The position numbers and the translations under genes were made by a program. From Calliopum simillimum (Eukaryota > Arthropoda > Insecta > Diptera > Lauxaniidae): 64,000 bases of DNA. The DNA lies in contig OX638372.1 of the NCBI GenBank assembly GCA_951812925.1, positions 88,371,058 to 88,435,057 on the forward strand. The letters are read 5' to 3'. The notes beneath the pieces were generated by a model. The model did not search any database. It was not told the origin of the DNA and saw only the letters and a list, made by a program, of their open reading frames with translations. Below are positions 55,743-64,000 of this stretch, in pieces (the stretch's first letter is position 1; each line of letters starts with the position of its first letter).

Positions 55743-58734
55743 GTATGAATTTTAATATATGTGTGCTTGTAAAAAAAAATACCACTGTAAGCATAAATTT
55801 AAAAAGCCGGGGTCACACGACAGTCAATGGAATAGCATGCCATCGTCTCTCCTTTTCTACTAGGTTTTGTGACAGCATCTAAACTGCAACAGCATACAAC
55901 ATTGAACGACATTACGAAGAGATATACAATTGCTCACAAAAGTATTCGGAATTTGAAATTTTTTTAAAGAATCATAAAATTTTTATTATGAATAAATTTT
56001 TTTTGAATCACTCTTAATAATTATAATTCGGTAAGTATCTAGTTTTATTTATTAAAGTAAACTTTCCTAAAATGTAACTTAAAAATGTAAAAAAGAGCTT
56101 ATAAGAAAAATCCTACTTAAATTCAATACATAAAAGTATTCGGAATTCCAAAAAATATGGCAATGTCTTAAACACTAAATCAAAGAATAATCCAAAAGTA
56201 TTGGAGCAAAGATTATTATCAAGATGCGAAACTGGGCGCTGCCGCAGTTCTGCTCACACACGCATTGATTGCCAGAGAATACGTGTGATGGTTGAAAACA
56301 ATGTTGCCATTTAATGTAAAATATCATTTCAGGAAATTTATTCTTGATTGTGGGTGTTTTTAGGCGACTGTAAGATTTTCATGGGATTCACTTGGGAATT
56401 GAATATAACATAAAATTTGTTTATTTTTGATTGTTAATAATATAATGGAATGCAATATATGTACTTCAAATTACTTGGAAATTAAGATTGAACACAAGAA
56501 AAAATAAATAAATAGTGTAATCGCTACTGATGAATTTGTTGCATGAATATTGCATGTGATCGCGAGCACACTCACGATATTCTACAAAAACATCTTTAAC
56601 TATTAATAGTAGTCAAATTCGTATTAATTTTGAAAACTATTACGAGTTTTTGAGTTTATCTCACAAAAGTACATGAGCTTAGTTTTAATCAGTTCATATT
56701 ATCAAGGTGGCACTGTATGTCATATTTGGAATTAATAAAGTCCTTCAACAAATACTTATATTGTGATCGTAAGAAAAAATTTTATACTATTGTTTGGCTT
56801 ATAATTTTATGATCACTTAGTTTTTATAAATAGTTCAGCTCTCCAAATATGTACAGTTTTTAAAGAGGTCGAAAAACGGTACACTTGAATGTAATTTTGA
56901 AGTTTTCTATTACGTCTCGTCAAAAAGTTCCATTTTTGTCAATATCAAAACAAATTTGTTTAAAAACATCAATTTTGTTGTTGATGCGCTAGTTACCGAA
57001 TAAGGAATTTTATGCTTTGTCACAACTTTGTAGGTCGGCGTTTAGGAATGAATGACTTTGTATGTTCGCTTTGTAACTGACGCTTAGGAAGTCGATCAAA
57101 TTTTAAACTTTCTCAAATAGTAAGATCAGAAAATCTTAGTGAGAATGAGACTTTATCATCAAAATTTTAAACTTCGATCGCTATAACTCAACAATTTTTT
57201 AATCGATCCCAATAAATGATACAATATAAGCGAAATGATTTTAGTTGAAATCCGACTAGCTGTTCGTTTTTTTTTTTATAAATCGGCAACACTGCACCAG
57301 CGAACATTTTTTTTTTTTTACTTTTTTAGTTCAGCATACCCCAAGCAATCGAAATAAATTTCAATCGTTCGATTCGCAATTTTTGCTGTAATCAGTGATT
57401 ATGAGTAAGGTGATGTCAAAATAATATTGCCACATTACATTTGGCTCATTATTTATTTTATTAAAAATTAATATTTAAAAATTTATGTTATTTACAAATC
57501 AAACTGTTTCCGGAACTTCTCTTGATATGTAAATATAGATATATAAATTGGAAAAGAATCTAAAATATGCCGAATTTTTTTGTCCAAATAGTTTTGCCTA
57601 TGACTGTAATAGCGTTTTCGTTTCTCGACTAAAAATTCTGCCCTCTCAAGATGCCGAACTCGAAAAATGTTGAACTCGAAAAATGTTGAACTGTTCTAGT
57701 CTACAAAAGAACAGAAAAATGCAGAATTTTTCTCAATGATGAGATGTAGGCTACTCTGATTTTAAATGCAGAAAACGCTATTTTTGGACACATGGCGAAC
57801 GTCATAATGTAGTTAAATTTTGTCAGCGGCATTGAATAGTCTACTTTTCTAATTGAATTTTTACTTTTATAGATATGATCCATCGAAGCAAAGGTATGCA
57901 AATTTAATATAGTCCTTTACAGGGAATTACGATACCTTTACTTCAATGAATGATATCTCCGAAAGTATTGAACCAATTGAAAAGGTTAAAGATATGGTTT
58001 AAGGAGGAAGCTTAGGATTATTCGATGCCGTTGGCAAAAGTGAACTAAACAACTTTTGGGATGTACGCCATATGTCTGTAAATTGCGCTTTCTGCACTTA
58101 TATCAAGGATAACTCGGATCTCAGGCGTTATAGGAAAAAATGGTTGCCAGATTCGGAATCAGTGACCCTGAATTGGTCAAAATGAGTTACCGAGGTCAAA
58201 TTCAGATTGGCTTCCCCTCGATTTTTTGCACTGTGTTATTAATAATAACCCAATTGGGAATGGAACGTATCAATAGCGCTAACATAGGCATGTCATTGGC
58301 ACGATGCGCATCGATCTCCTTCAGCCGAAGCCTAATTTGTATACAGCAACCCTAGGCTATAGAGCTATGAATAATTGACGTGAAAATTATTTAACCTGTA
58401 GCTCGTTAAAATTTGAACAATTATAAAATTAAAATGGTCGTCAAAAACTTACTACATATTCAGGAAAATCTACAATTTTATAAAAAGAAATTTTAAAGCT
58501 TTCAGGTAGCGCGATAAATATATTCGTACAAGATATCTGGGGAGAAATATTTAGTTCGTTAAAAATGTTATGCAGGATGTCTGCCATATACGCGAGGTTT
58601 GCCAACTATTCATCTTTCAACAATCATCCGGTTACCGGACCGGTACATACACAGTGGAGGGGTTTGTATTGAACGGCGGCCATAAATAGAAATAATAGAG
58701 CTAAGCTCTCGAAATTTGGTACAGATGTTTTAAT
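55743..58734. other. 3-kb stretch with no recognised gene
   Basis: AT-rich, with many short homopolymers. The frame at 58140-58355 was examined and has no recognisable motif. No inverted ends were found. Confidence 0.4.
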
Positions 58735-58995
58735 ACCCTACACTCAGGTTATATTCACTTTGTCCTTCCGTTTGTAACGCAGAGAAGGAGGCGTGACAGG
58801 TATGGAAAAGTATATATATTCTTGGTCTGTCTGGCTGGCTGTCTGTGCGTGCGTGGAAATACATTTTTTGAGATATTTTTAGTAGTATATGCAAGCTCTG
58901 AGCAAAAACTAGGCGAATTCGGACAAGAGCGCGTTGCACCTCCCATATAAGCAAAATGCTGTACTGAAAGAGTTTTTGTGAGATAATCCAACTAA
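58735..58995 (-). repeat. mini-me-like dispersed repeat, copy D
   Basis: Inverted copy: ACTTTGTCCTTCCGTTTGTA with ACGCAGAGAAGGAGGCGTGA, then GGAAAAGTATATATATTCTT and GGTCTGTCTGGCTGGCTGTC. It is well preserved in its first half. Confidence 0.65.
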
Positions 58996-60573
58996 ATTTC
59001 ACTCAGCAACTAAGAACAGTCAGTGCAAGATCTGAGCAAAAGCTTTGAGAGTACTGGAAAGTGGTCGTGGCATCTCACGTAAAATTTTCAAAATACTGCA
59101 GCGTAGGGTGTTTTGGGCCAGGTCAAAGGTTACACCCTTACTAGTTTAGATTGAAACAATAAAATTATGTGAATATGAACAAAACCCATCGACTAACACG
59201 CCTACCTCCCATACGAAGTTAGGGCGTGGTCGAAGCTTTTTTTAAAAATGGGTATCAATTTTCATTAATTTGCCAGCGCTGATTTCAAAAATATTGGAAA
59301 ATTGAAATTGGAAATTTTATAGCTTTCATGTTATGAGAAAAAAACGAAAATCAACAATAGCTTTGTTCGCCTTCAAAAAATTGTCAACTATTGTTAACAA
59401 TTTTTGCCTTAAAAGCGTTTTTGTACACAAAAAATTTTGAAATGAGAGCAAAAAAAATATGGCTTCCCATTTCCCCTCCAAACAATTTTTAACAAATTTT
59501 AACAACAAAATTTCATGAGGCAAAAATTGTTCCAAGTGTCAAATAAATTAAATTAAAATAAATTGAATTTCAAAAATATTTCAAAATCTGACAAAAAATT
59601 GGAAGACTTGAAATATTTTAAATTCTAATGAATGGTTTTGGAACTTTAGTACAGCAATATTTAGCCAATCAAATTATCTTCCAAATGTTATGCATTTTGC
59701 TCGAATTGACCTATAGGTTCGCTGAAAAAATAGGTTTTAATGAAACAAGAATTCTGGGCCAGCAGCAATTCTGTGTCTTAAGGGGAATAGTATAGGAAAT
59801 TATAAAATAAATGCTATTTTTACAATACGGATTTATTTGTTATATCATATATTTTTTTTATTTTAATATAAAACCAATGGAAAAAATAACAAAATTAACA
59901 AACTGGTGGTGTTTAGAAATAATTTAGACCCAACTTAAAAGCTTAAATTCTTTAAGTATGCACTAGTTTCAGTAATAAACTATTTCGGAAGGATTTACCA
60001 TGGTTTCGCAGTAATATCTTGTTAAAGACTTTGATTAAGAGTTTTTGCTTTTTGCTATGCATTTATATTTGGCGATGAGGTTGAACGGATTTAGTAATCG
60101 GTACTATTGTATCAGATCTAAAACTACTGACACAAAAATAACAATACACAAAAAATGCGGAGGTCCTTTTACCAATTCAGTATTATTTTATAGAGATTAT
60201 CTTGCTTGGCCCGCTTCCATCTTTTACGTAAGCGCACATTTTTCCGAAACTGCTTTGAAATTTGCACAAACTTATATCAGAGGCATAAATTCTGGAGGTG
60301 CATGATCATATAATTAAATGAGAGGCTCTTAAAAAACTAATCTGGGTTTGTTTGATATTATGTTTTTTTGAGATAAAATGGCTTCTGTGCCAAATTTAAC
60401 TGACTATTCACTTTTATTCCAGTTTATAGCCCTCTCGTTCAAAGGACCCTTAAGATACAGACCTGTTCCGGAATCCCTGCGATTTCAATTACTATTCGCT
60501 TTGAAATTTTTTTGATGAAAACGGTTAGTCACACGGTTAAAAGTACCAAGATCCCTTTTGTGGATAGTTAAAT
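58996..60573. other. Non-coding; AACAATTTTT-rich patch at 59345-59530
   Basis: A patch with TTGTTAACAATTTTTGCC and AATTGTTCC, including GCTTTGTTCGCCTTCAAAAA, recurs inverted at 61470-61520. No host gene is recognised. Confidence 0.45.
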
Positions 60574-60917
60574 TAGTGATGAGCAAACCAAGACCAAGAC
60601 CATAGCAGTCTTGGTTTTGGTCTTGGACATTGAGGTCTTGGTCTTGGTTTTGATATTGAGTCTTGGTTTTCGTCTCGATCTTGGTCTTGAAAAAATTTCT
60701 AAAGATTGTTGAGTAATGAAAATTTCCAAACCTTATTTTTACAAAACAGTTGATTTTTTAAGATGACAAATTTCGACACACCTATTAACTATAAATTACC
60801 AAGACTGAAAAGCAGTCTTGATCTTGGTCTTCAAATCATATCAGCGTCTTGGTCTCGAAAAATTATCAAGACCAAGACATAGACTCAAGATAAATTTTGA
60901 CCATCACTAAATTACAT
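60566..60917. mobile_element. 336-bp hAT-like element built of CAAGAC/GTCTTGG repeats
   Basis: The element 60574-60909 starts TAGTGATGAGCAAA and ends with inverted TTTTGACCATCACTA. The flanking 8-mers AGTTAAAT and AATTACAT match at six positions, consistent with a decayed hAT duplication. Both sides are packed with the words TCTTGGTCTTGG or CAAGACCAAGAC. No coding capacity is seen. Confidence 0.7.
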
Positions 60918-62532
60918 GCTCTATGAAAAATATGGATTTGTGTGTACGGAAAAATTAACGTATATCATTAAAAATCCGCAAAACTGTAAAAAATTCTCTA
61001 AGTTGATTACTTTTTGGTTAACAAGTATAGTTGTTATTTATAAGATTTCGAACCAAACGGATCTAAATACTATTTCATCGTTTTCATCAAAAAACTTTCG
61101 AAATTCCGGATTCCGTAACAGGCCTAATAATTAACCTTTTGAACATTTCGTTCGATTATATCAGTGGCAATAAGGAAAAACAGCTAAGTCGATATTCGAT
61201 AAAAAAGCAACATAAATTCAATACATATAAAACTAAATTTAAACTGCTTTGTTTTCCAATTAAAAATCGGGTTAAGCAGTTTTTCCTTCCAGCCACAGAT
61301 ATGACTCTGTTGTTATCATAGAAAGAAAAAAAAATTATACTGAATATACGAGTATTCCAAAGGCAGTTAGCCCCTTAATTTCTAACAATTTTTAACAATT
61401 TTTCGTTTTCGTACTTTTGTAGTTTTTTGTTTTTTTGAGAGTAAATTCTACTTACTCTCTGAAATTTTTTTGTTAACAATTGTTAACAATTTTTTGAACG
61501 CGAACAAAGCTATTATAAAAATGAGATTTTATTTGTTTCTTATTGACTTAGAAACTACTAACTGATTTTAAAGAAATTTTCACAAAAAATCACAAACCTG
61601 AAAAATTAGAGAAGGGAACTTCATGATAATACAAAAATAGAAATTGAATTTAACATAACCTTAATTATTAAATTATTTCAAATGCAAATATGTTAATTAT
61701 GTACCAAAACCGAGTTATTTATTGAGCATGCGTTGAAAATGTCAAAAATCGCAACCAACTTTACTTCGCATCATTCCACAAATTCATCCGATTTTTGACA
61801 GTTATTCACTTACCATTTATCGATTTATAAACAGTGCATGATATTTTGTCAACATCAAATAAGTTTTTTAAAGAAACAGAACGAACAATTTTCATGTGAA
61901 TAATATAGTGAACGAAGAGCTAAAAGGCTTAAAAATTTACAAAGTAAACATTGTGACCAATATTTTATAAAGCAAAAGTATTGACTTGAATAGAATTTAG
62001 TTGCGGTTTTTTTAGCATCAAGCAATTTTCAAGAAAACATAAGAGGTTTGTACTTATTTTTATGCAACAGTTCGTAGTGAATTACTATATTAAATTGAAA
62101 TTTATTAAACATTTCTAAGCTTTGCGATTATTAAATAATTTTATAGGCATATTTTATGGTTTTTATCTACTTTTTATGTTCGTGAAAAACTACTGTATGG
62201 AATAACTGTATCCAGTGTTGCAGTTCCTTTATGAGAAAAATTCATAAGAAAAAATTTTCCTAGCCACTCGATAAAACCGCCAAAATAAATTGTTTCTCAT
62301 AACTTTGTTTTTTGACGTCCAATCGCTACAAAATAATATACGTATAGGCAAGGATTCAATGAGCACTACATTTTATAATTGGTTTACGTTAACCTAAATT
62401 ACTTACATTAATGACTTATTAACCGTTATAGAACTTGCTGAATTTCGAATATTTTCTTTATAAAATTAATAGCGTTTTCGTTTCTCAAAAAATACTGCAT
62501 TTTTCTGCCCTCTTTCTAAATGTCAAATTTTT
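60918..62532. other. Non-coding; inverted relative of the 59.4-kb patch at 61385-61520
   Basis: TTGTTAACAATTGTTAACAA followed by TTTTTTGAACGCGAACAAAG at 61470-61510 is the reverse of the 59350-59400 patch. The rest is AT-rich with no gene recognised. Confidence 0.45.
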
Positions 62533-62680
62533 ATACCATACACTATTCACTTTGTCCTTCCGTTTGTAACGCAGAGGTTCGATATAGCCATGTCCGTCTG
62601 TGTGGCTGGCTGTGTGTGGAAATACATTTTTTGGGAAATCTAAGCAAGATAATTCAATGAAATTTGGTACGCTGCCTATG
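62533..62680 (-). repeat. mini-me-like dispersed repeat, copy E
   Basis: Inverted partial copy: CACTTTGTCCTTCCGTTTGT, then GATATAGCCATGTCCGTCTG and TGTGGCTGGCTGTGTGTGGA. The TA-rich middle present in other copies has been lost. Confidence 0.65.
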
Positions 62681-62848
62681 TAGTTTGAGTTAGGTCGAGT
62701 AGTACGACTCCAAAAAAAGAGCATTAAATCTTTGTCGTTGAATTAGAATAAATTCAAATTAAATTCAAAAACAAAAAGTGGAAATGATAAATTTATATTG
62801 AACTAATGAAACAGTCATTTTTGCAATTTTCAACAACAGACGCAAGCA

Positions 62849-63551
62849 AGCCCTTGTGCCGCGTCTGGATTGAAATGGACTCAAATTTTTACTATCCATA
62901 CTGATCCAAATTTGTGTACCAGATTTCTCGGATAGATTTGGATTAAAAATCGGATAAATCCATTTAAATCCAGGGAATTGTTGCGAAGAATTGAATAAAT
63001 GAAGAAAGACGCAATATATTTATCTATCTGAGTCCATATTCTAATCCAGAACTGTGTACCAGATTTTTTGGATAGATTTGGATTCAGAATCGGATCAATG
63101 CATTTAAGTCTAGAGGATATGGATGGTTGATTTGTGATCATCAAGGAGATAATATTTGGGCATGAGCAATATCGTGGGTTCCTGGGATTGTGGTATTTTT
63201 CACAAGAATTAAAGTCCGACTCCAATCTATTTGAGACCTTTTCAATCCAGTCTAATCCATTTAAGACCAACTGGAATTATTTAAGTTTATGTAAACCTTT
63301 TTTGTTACTGCACTTTATAAACATCAAGTAAATACCATTTTTAAAGTGAAAACATTGTTCGAATAATAAGTTAATTTTTGATTTTTCAAATCAATAAAAT
63401 CCATAAAATCCATAAGATTGAAATAGATTAAAATGGATTGGTATTCAATCCAGAGGTTTCGTAGTCTAGATTGTATGGATCCAGATAGATTCAAATGGAT
63501 ACATTCTTTATCCATATTAATCCATTAGAATCTAGACGCGGCACAAGGGAG
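62849..63551. mobile_element. 699-bp TIR element rich in TGGATT/AATCCA
   Basis: The element 62851-63549 begins CCCTTGTGCCGCGTCTGGAT and ends with inverted CTAGACGCGGCACAAGGG. The pre-insertion sequence is known from the 9.94-kb copy (GCAAGTGTT), which shows that only AG (62849-62850 and 63550-63551) was duplicated. TGGATT or its complement occurs many times, and a block of about 137 bp is directly duplicated (near 62915 and 63050). No transposase frame is seen. Confidence 0.8.
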
Positions 63552-63660
63552 TGTTAAAATGGAAATTGACTACATATGTTTCGACGATTTCCACATACAT
63601 ATTTATATATTTTCATATGTAAAAATGTATGTATATAGCCTCATCAGATCAGTTTTATTT

Positions 63661-63752
63661 AAATCTTGTCCGGAACTGTACTCGAACCCGTGACTCCGGT
63701 TTTCTAATGAAAGAAAACGCGGTGCTTTAGCCATTACGCTATTGGACACGGA
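63661..63752 (-). repeat. tRNA-like segment inside MITE, copy 2
   Basis: On the minus strand: TAGCGTAATGGCTAAAGC (A-box-like, TAGCGTAATGG at 63731-63741), a perfect hairpin TTTTCT-TTCATT-AGAAAA in the anticodon-arm position, and GGGTTCGAGTAC (63678-63689, B-box-like). GTCC/GGAC could form part of an acceptor stem. It is better preserved than copy 1 at the A box. Confidence 0.55.
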
Positions 63753-63881
63753 TAAACTTCTCTGTACAGGATCGCCTTTATGCACAGATCATAAGGCTCA
63801 CTAGGGCCGTCGGCTGTGAAAAACTGCCAAATTGTTTTTAGTTGGTAGCACACTCTGGTTTTGAGACATGCTACACTAGCT

Positions 63882-64000
63882 ACAATTAAAATGGAAATTT
63901 AATGGAAATATTAACTTAATATATTAAAATATTAAATGGCGGAAAATTTCGCACTTTATACTTTTCCGGGTTTTTTATCAAAATAAGGACTGTCCCAGAA
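63882..64000. other. Non-coding end of window
   Basis: AT-rich, nothing recognised. Confidence 0.4.

Larger units (their letters stand above)
62784..63881. mobile_element. Second copy of the tRNA-like MITE, interrupted and right-truncated
   Basis: Begins with ATAAATTTATATTGAACTAA then AACAGTCATTTTTGCAATTT, as in the 9.94-kb copy. After 62850 it is interrupted by a 699-bp element, then resumes at 63550 with GTGTTAAAATGGAAATTGA and continues to ACACTAGCTACA at about 63881, where the inverted right end of the family is missing. Confidence 0.8.

Noticed and set aside
58140..58355. 71-codon frame with a hydrophobic segment
   Set aside because: There is one short hydrophobic stretch but no splice-supported extension or family motif; likely chance.

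Overview
The window looks like nuclear DNA from an insect, almost certainly a dipteran. It is AT-rich, and its single recognisable host gene is a split gene with GT-AG introns whose product matches the fly PPM1D/WIP1-type protein phosphatase Pp2C1. Most of the rest is transposon material of kinds common in flies: mariner, hAT, piggyBac-like and Tc1/mariner/pogo-like miniature elements, a foldback element, LINE remnants, and a dispersed repeat resembling dipteran mini-me elements. The species cannot be named from the sequence alone.

Layout. 1-26 kb holds no host gene. It contains a decayed hAT element with CAGTAA-rich arrays (1.8-3.9 kb), two copies of a 556-bp hAT MITE with perfect 8-bp target duplications (6.15 and 7.8 kb, the second nested in a 2.2-kb inverted-repeat element), a TA-flanked MITE carrying a tRNA-like sequence (9.9 kb), a degenerate inverted-repeat element (10.6-12.0 kb), several TA-flanked pogo/Tc1-like elements (13.3, 14.5, 16.0 and 17.0 kb), a small hAT MITE (18.2 kb), and a 4.6-kb foldback element with a 9-bp target duplication (18.59-23.2 kb).

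26.25-35.62 kb is the Pp2C1 orthologue on the minus strand: four coding exons, a predicted 1268-residue product, and a 5.4-kb first intron with tandem repeats, a piggyBac-like MITE, a LINE 3' fragment and another MITE. 35.6-36.4 kb is its upstream flank.

36.4-64 kb again has no convincing host gene. It contains a second copy of the 18.2-kb hAT MITE, several inverted-repeat elements (37.9, 38.8, 40.2, 41.4, 41.7, 45.4 and 47.4 kb), a 1294-bp mariner whose transposase frame is broken by one stop codon (43.3 kb), an older decayed mariner (50.3 kb) and a partial duplicate of its end (52.9 kb), a decayed LINE (53.7-54.7 kb), a hAT-like element built from CAAGAC repeats (60.6 kb), and a second copy of the tRNA-like MITE interrupted by a TGGATT-rich element (62.8-63.9 kb).

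The genes do not form a pathway. The recurring theme is DNA transposons with inverted ends, several of which carry their own private array of short subterminal repeats. The two observations most worth following are the foldback element, whose ends and 9-bp duplication resemble MULE/FB elements, and the TA-flanked MITE family that carries a tRNA-like segment with Pol III A- and B-box-like motifs. All similarities were judged by eye from the sequence; no database search was run.
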